From positions 1,674,001 through 1,738,000 of the forward strand of contig OZ242304.1 in NCBI GenBank assembly GCA_965207915.1: a stretch of DNA of 64,000 nucleotides, read 5' to 3'. Within the stretch, counting starts at the first letter, position 1; each line of letters opens with the position of its first letter. The position numbers were made by a program, and so were the translations under genes. This document shows positions 40,327 to 49,527 of the stretch, piece by piece. Under the pieces are notes generated by a model. It was not told the DNA's origin and did not search any database. It saw only the letters and a list, made by a program, of their open reading frames with translations. The DNA is from VXNJ01 sp009840625 (GTDB lineage Bacteria > Chloroflexota > UBA11872 > VXNJ01).

Positions 40327-41604
40327 TTGTACTCGCTTCGGTTCCTGCGCGATAACGCCGAGTCGGTGAGAGCCGGGGTGATCGCGAAAGGCTACCCGGC
40401 CGAAAGTTTGGACCGTGTGCTTGAACTAGATCGCCGGCGCCGCAGCATACTGGTCGAACTTGAGCAGAAGCGCCACGAGGTCCGATCCACTTCGCGATCG
40501 ATTGGAACCGTCAAAGACCAATCCGAACGTGATGCACTCATCAACCGGACACGGGCGGCGTCTGACGCCTTAAAGCCGCTTGAAGATTCGATCGCAAAGG
40601 TAAGCGATGAACTGGACGTGGCGTTGCTGGAACTGCCAAATACGCCGCACGATACAACCCCGCTCGGGAACGATTCCTCCGGCAATGTCCCTGTCACCGA
40701 AGGCGGTCTCATTCCCGAATTTGAATTCGAACCCCGAAATCATGTCGATCTGGCCGAGAGCCTGGGACTGATCGACTTTGCCCGGTCGGCCAAGCTCTCG
40801 GGTTCCGGGTTCTGGCTTCACTTTGGTGCATCAGCCCGGCTGCAACGCGCACTCTCGAACTGGATGCTCGACCTTCAGACCTGGGAGCACGGTTACACGG
40901 AGGTCTATCCACCAGCGCTGGTGCGAGGCTCGGCACTGGTCGGGACCGGTCAATTACCGAAGTTCGCCGACGACCAGTACCGGATCGAATCCGAGGATCT
41001 CTGGCTGATACCGACTGCCGAGGTCCCGCTGACAAACATCTATGCCGACGAGATCGTCGCCGAAGAAACTCTCCCGCTGAAGTTCGCAGCCCTCACGCCC
41101 TGTTTTCGTCGCGAGGCCGGAGCCGCCGGGACTGAGACGAGAGGCCTGTTGCGCGTTCACCAGTTCGACAAGGTTGAGCTCGTCCGGATCACTTCGCCGG
41201 AGACCGGTTACTCCGAGCTCGAGGAAACCTTGGAGCACGCGCTAGCACCGATCAAATTGCTCGGCCTTCCCTTTCGGGTGATAGAGCTTTGTTCCGGCGA
41301 TCTCTCACTTGCCAGCGCCAAGACATACGACGTCGAACTCTGGGCGCCTGGAACCAAGCGATGGCTGGAGGTTTCGTCGGTGTCCTGCTTCGGCGAATTC
41401 CAGGCCCGGCGGATGAACCTGCGCTGCCGCGGTGGTGGAAAGGGCCGGGTGCGCCATCCCTACACGATCAACGGTTCGGGATTGGCGCTGCCGCGCCTGA
41501 CCGTGGCGATCATGGAAAACTTCCAGCAGGCCGATGGGTCAATCCGATTGCCCGAGGTATTGGCGGAAAGACTGGGCCAGGCGGAGATTACCGCCTCCGG
41601 TTAA
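40327..41604 (+). CDS. serS: Seryl-tRNA synthetase
   Basis: 425 residues, starting at a TTG 3 nt after the lysS stop (the family begins M-x-D/S-L-R-F-L-R). The N-terminal helical arm (about 30-105, ELDRRRRSILVELEQKRHEVRS) is a coiled coil that binds tRNA-Ser. Motif 2 is PCFRREAGAAGTETRGLLRVHQF and motif 3 is NGSGLALPRLTVAIMEN. It converges with the methyltransferase gene on the other strand, sharing 4 bp at the stops. Confidence 0.95.
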   Translation: MYSLRFLRDNAESVRAGVIAKGYPAESLDRVLELDRRRRSILVELEQKRHEVRSTSRSIGTVKDQSERDALINRTRAASDALKPLEDSIAKVSDELDVALLELPNTPHDTTPLGNDSSGNVPVTEGGLIPEFEFEPRNHVDLAESLGLIDFARSAKLSGSGFWLHFGASARLQRALSNWMLDLQTWEHGYTEVYPPALVRGSALVGTGQLPKFADDQYRIESEDLWLIPTAEVPLTNIYADEIVAEETLPLKFAALTPCFRREAGAAGTETRGLLRVHQFDKVELVRITSPETGYSELEETLEHALAPIKLLGLPFRVIELCSGDLSLASAKTYDVELWAPGTKRWLEVSSVSCFGEFQARRMNLRCRGGGKGRVRHPYTINGSGLALPRLTVAIMENFQQADGSIRLPEVLAERLGQAEITASG

Positions 41605-42686
41605 ACCTGGTCTCCGGCAGCTTCCGGACCGAATTCAAGTTCGAGGACCTTGAATGACCCCATTTGTCGCGGGTCGAGCAACCGGATAACCGCGTCGCGT
41701 TCTGCCTCGTAGCGCAATCTGTCCGGCGCGGGACCCTCTGCAAGTGCGGGAAGGTAGGTTCCGATGCCGAGTTCTATCAGGTACTGGGCCTGTGTAGTGA
41801 TCCGGCAGGTTCCGAATTTGTATCGGCCGGCGCTCTCGGAAACCGCGTCGAAATTCACGTGCGCAGTCAGATCCTGAAGGCCAGGATCGGCGAGCAGGTC
41901 TTCGGAGACCTGCATGTCCCGGTAGGCAAGCGCGGTCCCCGATGACAGCCGCAACGAATGCACCTCTCTTGCGGACCCCCCGTAGTCGACAAAAACTGCT
42001 TTCGATCGCTGGAATTTGGCCGCCAGCTCGGCAAAAACGCAATCCATGTCGATGCGCGCCTCGATCATTCCGCCGACCGGTGTTGCATCCGCCCAGCGCC
42101 GGCAGTAATCCTCCAGCTCCGGATCGGCAGACGCATCAACGAAGACCAAAGATCCACTTTCGGAAACCCCAACGCGCTTTTCGAGCCATCCGGAATCACC
42201 GCGCTTCGCCAGCTTGAACGGCAAGGCGTCCAGGTACTCGTTCGCGAAAACCACTCCACACCAACCCGATTCGACCCGCTTGAGGTCAGGAACGAAGCGT
42301 GCGCGCGGGCACGAAAGCTGGGCCGCGCGGCGGCGTGAGGGCCCGATTTCGACGCCAGTCCAATCAAGGCTTGTTCCCCAAGGTAATTCGCGTGCGACGC
42401 GGAAGACCGAAGCGGCCATCGATCCCGGCCCCGAGCCGAGCTCCAGAACTCTTAAGGGTTCCGGGCAACCAAATTCGTGCCAGGCTCCATCCAAATGCTT
42501 CGCGAACATTGCCGCGAAGAGCGGGTGGGTGTCAACCGCGGTCCGATAGTCGCGTTCGGGGTTCCCGGCACCCATGTAATAGCCGAATTCTGGATCGTAG
42601 AGCGCGGCGGCCATGAATCGTTCGAACCCGATCGGCCCACTCAATTCAATCTCTACGGCCAGCTTGGAGGCCAGTGGATTGGCCAA
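41601..42686 (-). CDS. MidA/NDUFAF7-type SAM-dependent methyltransferase
   Basis: 361 residues. The N-terminus FERFMAAALYDPEFGYYMG and the motif FANEYLDALPF identify the COG1565/MidA family. The SAM loop is VLELGSGPGSMAASVFR. In mitochondria this family (NDUFAF7) methylates an arginine of the NuoD-type subunit during complex I assembly. A nuo operon lies about 2 kb away, so a role in complex I maturation is an attractive inference, not shown. It overlaps serS by 4 bp at its 3' end and follows the hydantoinase gene by 2 nt. Confidence 0.88.
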   Translation of the reverse strand: MANPLASKLAVEIELSGPIGFERFMAAALYDPEFGYYMGAGNPERDYRTAVDTHPLFAAMFAKHLDGAWHEFGCPEPLRVLELGSGPGSMAASVFRVARELPWGTSLDWTGVEIGPSRRRAAQLSCPRARFVPDLKRVESGWCGVVFANEYLDALPFKLAKRGDSGWLEKRVGVSESGSLVFVDASADPELEDYCRRWADATPVGGMIEARIDMDCVFAELAAKFQRSKAVFVDYGGSAREVHSLRLSSGTALAYRDMQVSEDLLADPGLQDLTAHVNFDAVSESAGRYKFGTCRITTQAQYLIELGIGTYLPALAEGPAPDRLRYEAERDAVIRLLDPRQMGSFKVLELEFGPEAAGDQV

Positions 42687-42688
42687 GG

Positions 42689-44662
42689 TCAGTCCCGCTG
42701 CGAGATCACCAGAGTTCCCGCATCATCCATGCGGGCCTGCCAGCCGGGCGCCACAACCGTCGTGCAGTCGTCCTGGGTGACGATCGCCGGCCCCGAAATC
42801 ATGTGACCCGATCCCAGATCCTCGCGTCTGAACACAGGCGTGGCGTGCACATTGGAATCGAAGTACGACCGAACGGTGGCCGAAGGGTCAGGTTCGCCGT
42901 GCCCCTGCGCAATCGACGCCGCCGGCGGGGCGTCGGTTTGAACAATCCCGTCGAGTCGAATCGAAACGATTTGAACCGGATGGCCCGGCAGCGAATAGGA
43001 ATAGCGGCGATCGTGGGCTCGATGGAATTGATCAATCGCATCGGAGATTGATACGGTGTCCCAGGGCACTGTCAATTCGAAAGACTGTCCCTCGTAGCGA
43101 ATATCGAGGCCAAATGCCAGTCGTGGGTCGCCGTCGGCGGCAAGATCCTGCCTTGCAAATTCGGCCAGTTTGCTTGCGACTTCGATCAACCGGTCCTTTG
43201 ATCCTTGAACTCCCGGCAGCATCACGGTCCGAGAATATGACCGCACACGATCCGCCACCAACGCGCCGAGCGCCGAAAGCACTCCCGGGTGCGGAGGAAC
43301 GAGCACCGACTTTATGCGCAGGCGCTCGGCAAGTTCACAGGCATGCAATGGACCGGCGCCGCCAAACGCGACAAGGGCAAAGTCTCGCGGGTCGAAACCG
43401 CGTTCGATGGTTATCAGACGCAACGCGCTTTCCATGTTGGCGTTGGCCAGATCAAGGACGGCGGCGGCGATTTCGACGGGCTCGATGTCAGGTCCGGCAA
43501 GCTGATCATTCAAAGATCCAATTGCCGAAAACGCCCGGACGTGATCCAACTCCATGCGGCCGCCCAGTCTTACGCCGGCGGGCAGGCGCCCGAGTACCAG
43601 GTTCGCGTCGGACACGGTCGGCAAGACCCCGCCCCGCCCGTAGCACGCAGGACCGGGCTCGGATCCCGCCGACCGCGGCCCGACCTTTAAAGCGCCGCCA
43701 TCGTCGACCCAGGCAATGGAGCCGCCGCCCGCGCCAACGGTATGGATGTCGATCATGTCAATCGAAATCGGGACCTGACCGACCACTCCCGAATTAGTGT
43801 GCAGCGGGCCGCCGGGACAGAGCGAAACGTCGGTGGAGGTCCCTCCCATGTCGAAGGTGACGATTTCGGAAAAACCTGAAGCACCGGCTGACCAGATCGC
43901 CCCGGTCACCCCGCCGGCAGGACCCGAGAGCACCGTCCGCACCGGAAGCTGGGCGGTCTCTTCGGTGGTCAGCAATCCGCCGTTGGACTGGACTATCCAG
44001 AGCGGTCCTGGGGCGTCGCGCTGCAGCGTGTGCAGGTAACGCTCGACCGGTTCAGCCAGGTAAGCGTTGGCGGCGACCGTCGAGGTTCGTTCGTATTCGC
44101 GGAATTCCGGCAAGACTTCCGCCGAGATCGACACTCGCGGCAACCCGGCGCCTTTGAGCGCTGCGGCGGCGATTCGTTCGTTCTCGGGGTTCGCATAGGA
44201 ATGTAGAAAGCAGATTGCGACGGCTCCGACGCCGGCGTCAACCAGCCTCTGGGCAAGCTGTTCGAGTTCATCGGGATCGGGTCGCACTAACGTGGTCCCG
44301 TCCGCGGCAGTGCGCTCGGTCAGCTCAAACCGCAGTTCTCCAGGGATCAGCGGCATCGGTTTTTGCGGTTCGATCTCGTACAAACGCGGGCGATTCTGGC
44401 GGCCGATCTCCAATACGTCCCCGAACCCTCGGGTCGTAACCAGCCCCACCCGGGCCCCCTTGCGCTCCAGCAACGCGTTCGTGGCGACCGTGGAACCGTG
44501 CAGGATCGCATCGGGCGAACTCACCCCAAGGTTCTTTACGCCCTGGATCACCCCGACGCTCGGATCTGGGGCGGCGGTCGGAACTTTTCCTATCCGCGGA
44601 CCATCTTCACCGAACGCGATCAGGTCCGTGAAGGTGCCGCCCACGTCGACGCCTACCCGCAG
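42689..44662 (-). CDS. Hydantoinase/oxoprolinase HyuA-family protein
   Basis: About 657 residues. The family starts M-R-V-G-V-D-V-G-G-T-F-T-D; here the codon for that first residue is CTG at 44662 with AAGGAG 8 nt upstream, while the first standard codon (GTG 44644) would cut into the ATP-binding loop DVGGTFTD. Other blocks are HGSTVATNALLERKGARVGLVTTRGF, FDMGGTSTDVSL and VGAGGGSIAWVD, all of the actin-like ATPase fold of HyuA/5-oxoprolinase. The substrate is an N-acyl or hydantoin-type ring, not predictable. The HyuB partner is not adjacent. The gene precedes the MidA-type methyltransferase by 2 nt. Confidence 0.88.
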   Translation of the reverse strand: MRVGVDVGGTFTDLIAFGEDGPRIGKVPTAAPDPSVGVIQGVKNLGVSSPDAILHGSTVATNALLERKGARVGLVTTRGFGDVLEIGRQNRPRLYEIEPQKPMPLIPGELRFELTERTAADGTTLVRPDPDELEQLAQRLVDAGVGAVAICFLHSYANPENERIAAAALKGAGLPRVSISAEVLPEFREYERTSTVAANAYLAEPVERYLHTLQRDAPGPLWIVQSNGGLLTTEETAQLPVRTVLSGPAGGVTGAIWSAGASGFSEIVTFDMGGTSTDVSLCPGGPLHTNSGVVGQVPISIDMIDIHTVGAGGGSIAWVDDGGALKVGPRSAGSEPGPACYGRGGVLPTVSDANLVLGRLPAGVRLGGRMELDHVRAFSAIGSLNDQLAGPDIEPVEIAAAVLDLANANMESALRLITIERGFDPRDFALVAFGGAGPLHACELAERLRIKSVLVPPHPGVLSALGALVADRVRSYSRTVMLPGVQGSKDRLIEVASKLAEFARQDLAADGDPRLAFGLDIRYEGQSFELTVPWDTVSISDAIDQFHRAHDRRYSYSLPGHPVQIVSIRLDGIVQTDAPPAASIAQGHGEPDPSATVRSYFDSNVHATPVFRREDLGSGHMISGPAIVTQDDCTTVVAPGWQARMDDAGTLVISQRD

Positions 44663-44858
44663 CGCCGCGTCTCCTTGGCCTTCAAAGGGGCCCTTCCTTA
44701 TATGAGTTGACGGTTAACGCCCGTCAATAAAGGATTCCGAACCAGGCTTGCAAACCCCGCGAGGCGAAGAATCGCAATCGAGTCTGGGAATAGAATTTCG
44801 GGCGCTTTCAACCGAATATTTTCCGCAACCGACTTATGCAGCGAAAGCCGGGAGCTGA

Positions 44859-45239
44859 TTGCCAAATTACATAGGGCCGGTTTTGATGGCCGTCGTGATC
44901 ACCGTATTCGCGGTGGCCAGCCTGGTTGGGGCAGGGATATTGAGGCCCCATCGGGACGTCGGGGCCAAGCTCGAAGCATACGAATCGGGCATGCCGGCTA
45001 CCGGCGATACCCGCGGCCAGCACCAGGTGAAGTTCTACATGGTTGCGATGCTCTTTGTCGCCTTCGATCTCGAACTCGTATTCCTCTATCCGTGGGCGGT
45101 GCACTTTGCTTCGCTCACCGAATTGGGTGAAAAACTGTACATGGCCGGGCTGATGACGCTGTTCGTAGTCTTTCTGGCCGTGGCCGATCTGGTGGCGTGG
45201 AAGATGGGAGTGTTTGACTGGGCGGTACACGAAGGCTGA
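44859..45239 (+). CDS. nuoA: NADH-quinone oxidoreductase subunit A
   Basis: 126 residues, starting at a TTG with GGAG 4 nt upstream. Three transmembrane helices, with the conserved YESGMPATGDTRGQHQVKFYMVAMLFVAFDLELVFLYPWA loop and helix. NuoA lies at the junction of the membrane and peripheral arms of complex I. It is first in an eleven-gene operon and is followed directly by nuoC. The usual nuoB between them is missing. Confidence 0.95.
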   Translation: MPNYIGPVLMAVVITVFAVASLVGAGILRPHRDVGAKLEAYESGMPATGDTRGQHQVKFYMVAMLFVAFDLELVFLYPWAVHFASLTELGEKLYMAGLMTLFVVFLAVADLVAWKMGVFDWAVHEG

Positions 45240-45242
45240 TCC

Positions 45243-45821
45243 TTGTCTTCCGCTGAGATCCTTCTGCCAACCGCGCGCACGCCGCAACTCTCAAGCGAAG
45301 AGCTTGAAGCGGCGGTTAGGGGCGCTATATCTGGCGTGCCCGAAGACGCGATTTGGCGGGACCGCGGCGACCTGAACGTGCGGATCGGCATTGAGAACTT
45401 ACACCGGTCGATTGAAGCCCTGCGCGATGATCCCACCGTCGAATTCAAGCTGCTCGTCTCGATCACGGTAGTCCACTGGCCGGAGCGCGAGCGGGAATTC
45501 GAACTCGTCTACCACCTGCGGTCGCTGAGCAAAAACGTATTCATGGCCCTGAAGACTGACGTTGCGATGGGCCAGAACGCCCCGACGGTGTCGGACCTCT
45601 ATCTGACGGCCGACTGGCAGGAGCGAGAGTGCTATGACATGTTCGGGATCGAATTCGACCGACACCCGGATCTGCGCCGGATCCTGATGCCGCAGCCTTA
45701 CCCTTGGTTCCCGATGCGCAAGGATTTCCCGCTCGAGGGGCCGGACTTCCCGATCGACGCCTACCAAACCGACGCCCTGGGCAAGGTCGACCCCGACGAC
45801 TTCTGGGGCGATGCCCAATGA
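45243..45821 (+). CDS. nuoC: NADH-quinone oxidoreductase subunit C
   Basis: 192 residues from a TTG 3 nt after nuoA. The C-terminal signature ERECYDMFGIEFDRHPDLRRILMP is diagnostic for the 30-kDa subunit. It is separate from nuoD, unlike the fused nuoCD of enterobacteria. Its TGA overlaps the nuoD ATG. Confidence 0.95.
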   Translation: MSSAEILLPTARTPQLSSEELEAAVRGAISGVPEDAIWRDRGDLNVRIGIENLHRSIEALRDDPTVEFKLLVSITVVHWPEREREFELVYHLRSLSKNVFMALKTDVAMGQNAPTVSDLYLTADWQERECYDMFGIEFDRHPDLRRILMPQPYPWFPMRKDFPLEGPDFPIDAYQTDALGKVDPDDFWGDAQ

Positions 45822-47077
45822 GCATGCAGATGAGGGGCACCCACCAGCCGCTGCCGGCACGGATGGCCGACCCGCCGCCGGACCGGATGATGATCAACAT
45901 CGGGCCCCAGCACCCGTCCACCCACGGCGTACTGCGGGTCGCGGCCCAGATCGCCGGCGAAACGATCGAGAAGGCCGACTGCGACATCGGTTACCTGCAC
46001 CGCGGCGTCGAAAAATTGATCGAGTCGCGCCTTTACTACCAGGGCATGGTCTACACCGATCGCACCGACTACACCGCCGCCCCGGCCAACAACTTGGGAT
46101 ACCTGATGGCGGTCGAAAAACTGCTCGGCATCGAGGACCAGGTCCCGGAGCGCGCCCACTACCTGCGCATGATCGTGATGGAATTGGCCCGGATTTACGG
46201 TCACATGATCTGGATCGGCACGCACAGCCTGGACATGGGTGCGATGTCGATGTTCCTCTACGCATTTCGTGAACGCGAGAAGATCTCGGGGCTCTTCGAA
46301 GAGGGCTGCGGCGCGCGCCTGACCACGAACTACATGCGGGCCGGCGGGGTCGGGAGACACGACGATCCGCCCGGCTGGCTCGATCACGTTGAGGAATTTG
46401 CTAACGGGTTCACGGTCGAGGAATTCGACACGATCCTGACCGGCAACGAGATCTACCAGATGCGCACCCAGGGCGTCGGCATCATCGAACCCGAAAAAGC
46501 GATCAGCTACGGCGTGACCGGGCCTTCATTGCGCGGGTCCGGGGTCGACTGGGACCTGCGCCGCAATCAACCTTACGCCCGCTACGACCAGATCGACTTC
46601 GAGGTACCGGTGTTTAACGGCTGCGACGTCTGGTCGCGCTACTTGGTGCGGCTCAACGAACTCTTCCAGTCGCGGGCCATCATCCTCCAGTCCGTCGAGC
46701 GCGCCCGAGAGCTTGCCGGCGAGCCGGTGAATGCCAACAATGCCGCCGTAGTCTGGCCCGAGATCGAACGCGTTTCGGGCTGGGAACCGGCCGGGATGCG
46801 CGGCGACATGGAGGCGATGATCAACCACTTCAAGCTGGTTATCGAGGGGTACTCGCCGCCGCCGGGCGACACCTATTTCGGGGTCGAGTCTCCCAAGGGG
46901 GAGCTTGGCTTCTACTTCGTATCCGACGGTTCGGGCGTCCCCTACCGCTGCCACATCCGATCGCCGTCGTTCGTGAATCTCTCTTCGCTCTCGGAAATGG
47001 TCGAAGGCGAACTCATCGCCGACCTAGTCGCCTGCATCGGCAGCATCGATATCGTTCTCGGCGAAGTGGACCGCTGA
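45818..47077 (+). CDS. nuoD: NADH-quinone oxidoreductase subunit D
   Basis: 419 residues from ATG 45818 overlapping the nuoC stop (ATGA). The N-terminal GPQHPSTHGVLR contains the quinone-site His, then CDIGYLHRGVEKLIESR, and the C-terminus SIDIVLGEVDR. This is the 49-kDa subunit that forms the quinone cavity with NuoB. All key blocks are intact. Confidence 0.96.
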   Translation: MSMQMRGTHQPLPARMADPPPDRMMINIGPQHPSTHGVLRVAAQIAGETIEKADCDIGYLHRGVEKLIESRLYYQGMVYTDRTDYTAAPANNLGYLMAVEKLLGIEDQVPERAHYLRMIVMELARIYGHMIWIGTHSLDMGAMSMFLYAFREREKISGLFEEGCGARLTTNYMRAGGVGRHDDPPGWLDHVEEFANGFTVEEFDTILTGNEIYQMRTQGVGIIEPEKAISYGVTGPSLRGSGVDWDLRRNQPYARYDQIDFEVPVFNGCDVWSRYLVRLNELFQSRAIILQSVERARELAGEPVNANNAAVVWPEIERVSGWEPAGMRGDMEAMINHFKLVIEGYSPPPGDTYFGVESPKGELGFYFVSDGSGVPYRCHIRSPSFVNLSSLSEMVEGELIADLVACIGSIDIVLGEVDR

Positions 47078-47079
47078 AC

Positions 47080-49527
47080 ATGGCCGTAAACGCACCCGCC
47101 GACACAGTCACCCTGACCATCGACGGGAAGGAAGTCACCGTGCCCAAGGGCTTGACGGTGCTGCAGGCCGCCGAATCGGTCGGGATCGACGTCCCCACGC
47201 TGTGCAACCACGAAATTCTCGAACCGGTCGGCGCCTGCCGAATGTGCGTGGTTGAAATCTCGCCCGGGCCGCCGCGGCCGATGGCGTCTTGTACCACGCC
47301 CGCCGCCGACGGCATGACGGTCAAGACCGACACCGACGAGATGCAGCAGATCAGGCGCCAGACGATCGAACTGCTGCTCCAGCACCACCCGCTCGACTGC
47401 CCCTACTGCGACCAGTCGGGAACCTGCGAGCTCCAGGACGAAACGTTCGGCCTGAACATCTGGAGCAGCCCCTTCGAGACCGTCTCCAAGGCGTTTCCGG
47501 AGGAAAACCTCAACGAAGTGATCATGATCAATCACAACCGGTGCATCCTCTGCTACCGGTGCGTGCGGGTCTGCGACGAGCAGATGGGCGTGCACGCCCT
47601 TGACGTTTCCGACCGCGGTTCCAAGTCCTTCATCGTCACCGCCCAGCACAAGTTCATGGACTGCGAACGCTGCGGGATGTGCGTCGAGGTCTGCCCGGTC
47701 GGCGCGGTCCTGAGCCGGCCATTCAAGCACCAGGCCAGGGCCTGGCAGACTGTCCAGACCCAGACGACCTGCCCGCACTGCTCGGTGGGTTGCCAGCTGC
47801 AGCTCGAATCGCGCAAGGGAACGGTCCTGCGGGCCAGGGCCCGGCCGGTCGCAGAACCCAACCGCGGGATCCTTTGCGGCAAGGGGTTCTTCGGCTGGGA
47901 GCATGTCAACGACCCCGCGCGGATCACCGCGCCGATGATCCGCCGCGGCGGAGAGCTGGCCGAGGTGGGCTGGCCGGAGGCGATCGAGCACGTCGGCGAC
48001 TCGCTGCTCGAGATCGCCCGCCGCGAGGGCCCCGAATCAATAGCCGTGGTGGCCGGGAACGAACTCTCGGTCGAGGACGGCTACGCGTTTGCCCGCCTGG
48101 CGCGCGGCGCGCTGGGCACGGCGAACGTTTACCAGGCCGAGTCCGGGTTTGCCAGGGCCGCCGACGCGATCGAGGCGCACCTAGGCAGCGCGGCGCTTTT
48201 CCCCGACCAGGACGCAGTGCTGAGTTCGGACTTCGCGCTCGTGTTCGGAGCGGACGTCAACGGTACCCACAACGTCCTGGCGGCGCACATGAAAGCTGCA
48301 GCGCGCGCGGGCCTGATGGCCTATGCAACCGCGACCCGTGTTGGCTCCGGACTGGACGTTTTCGCAGATTCGAAATTGCGCATCAAGCCCGGCGATGAAA
48401 TCTCATTGCTTGATGCCTTGGCCGAGCCGTCCGCAGAAGACGCCGCAGCTCTGGGGATTGATGCCGAGCAGTTGTCCGGCCTGGCCCAGAAACTCGCCGA
48501 CGCCGAGCGGGCGTTCCTGATCTGGGACACCGGGGCTTGGACGCGAGGGCGCGAAGCCGAGATCGCCGCCGCCGCCAGCCGCTTGGCCACCGCGACCGGG
48601 GCAACCCTCTGTCCGCTGCCGGAAACGGCGAACGCAGCCGGAGTCTGGCAGGCCGGAATCGGCCCCGACCTTCTGCCGGGGCGCATACCGGCCGACGACG
48701 CCGAATCCCAGGCTGCCGTCAGCACCGCCTGGAACAGTCCGCCGACCGGCCCGGGACGCGACTTTGCCGAATTTTCCTCCTCCGGCGAACTCGCCGCCCT
48801 CTATCTGGCCGGAATCGAGGACTCCACCCAGCTGCCCGGCGGATCGGTGAACGCCGCGGCGCTGGACGACGTCCGCCTGCTGATAGTCCAGGCCACCCAC
48901 GCCGGCCCGCTCACCGAATTGGCCGATGTGGTGCTACCCGGAGCTGCATCGGCGGAAAAGGACGGCCACCTGATTTCGTTCGAGGGCCGCGCCAACCATC
49001 TCGAGGTCTCGGTCCCGCCGCCCGGTCACGCGCGCGCCGACTGGGAAATCGCCGCCCGCCTGGCCGACTACGTCGGTTTCGGCTTCGGGCACCGCTCAAG
49101 TTCCGGACTTTGGCAGGAACTCGGTTCGTTCGGCGTCGCCCAGCGGCAGCCGGGCGACCCGCCCGCAGCACGTGAAAACGGGCAGGTCCGTCAGCCCACC
49201 GCCGACCTTCCGCTCGTCCTGGCCAATGAGACCAACCTTTTCTCCGGCAACCGCAACCTGCGCCGCGGCGAGATCCTGTCCGGGATCTACTCCGAGTGCG
49301 TCGAGATCGGATCCTCGGACGCCGACTGGCTCGGGCTCGCAGGTGGAGAGCAGGCCGTCCTGCGCTCGGCGTTCGGCTCGGTAGACGTCGAAGTCCTGAT
49401 CGACGATCGGGTTCCGGCCGGGGTCGTTTACCTGGCTGACGGCCTGACCGGCGCCGCCGGCGAACAGCTCTACCCCGGCGGAGCGGACGGTCGGCCGGTC
49501 TCGCTGCGGAAGGCTGGTCCTGCGTAG
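47080..49527 (+). CDS. nuoG: NADH-quinone oxidoreductase subunit G
   Basis: 815 residues. An N-terminal 2Fe-2S ferredoxin domain (CNHEILEPVGACRMCVVEI, ASCTTP) is followed by the His/Cys 4Fe-4S region (HHPLDCPYCDQSGTCELQD) and two 4Fe-4S clusters (CILCYRCVRVCDE, CERCGMCVEVCPVGA). A fourth cluster CPHCSVGCQLQLE leads into the molybdopterin-oxidoreductase-like domain, as in NuoG. It is much longer than a bare adapter and its C-terminal half is alanine-rich. It starts 2 nt after nuoD. The electron-input partners NuoE and NuoF are not encoded nearby. Confidence 0.93.
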   Translation: MAVNAPADTVTLTIDGKEVTVPKGLTVLQAAESVGIDVPTLCNHEILEPVGACRMCVVEISPGPPRPMASCTTPAADGMTVKTDTDEMQQIRRQTIELLLQHHPLDCPYCDQSGTCELQDETFGLNIWSSPFETVSKAFPEENLNEVIMINHNRCILCYRCVRVCDEQMGVHALDVSDRGSKSFIVTAQHKFMDCERCGMCVEVCPVGAVLSRPFKHQARAWQTVQTQTTCPHCSVGCQLQLESRKGTVLRARARPVAEPNRGILCGKGFFGWEHVNDPARITAPMIRRGGELAEVGWPEAIEHVGDSLLEIARREGPESIAVVAGNELSVEDGYAFARLARGALGTANVYQAESGFARAADAIEAHLGSAALFPDQDAVLSSDFALVFGADVNGTHNVLAAHMKAAARAGLMAYATATRVGSGLDVFADSKLRIKPGDEISLLDALAEPSAEDAAALGIDAEQLSGLAQKLADAERAFLIWDTGAWTRGREAEIAAAASRLATATGATLCPLPETANAAGVWQAGIGPDLLPGRIPADDAESQAAVSTAWNSPPTGPGRDFAEFSSSGELAALYLAGIEDSTQLPGGSVNAAALDDVRLLIVQATHAGPLTELADVVLPGAASAEKDGHLISFEGRANHLEVSVPPPGHARADWEIAARLADYVGFGFGHRSSSGLWQELGSFGVAQRQPGDPPAARENGQVRQPTADLPLVLANETNLFSGNRNLRRGEILSGIYSECVEIGSSDADWLGLAGGEQAVLRSAFGSVDVEVLIDDRVPAGVVYLADGLTGAAGEQLYPGGADGRPVSLRKAGPA

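Noticed and set aside
46942..47991. Long minus-strand frame antisense to nuoD/nuoG
   Set aside because: It lies opposite genes with unmistakable motifs and has histidine/arginine-rich composition typical of antisense frames in GC-rich DNA.
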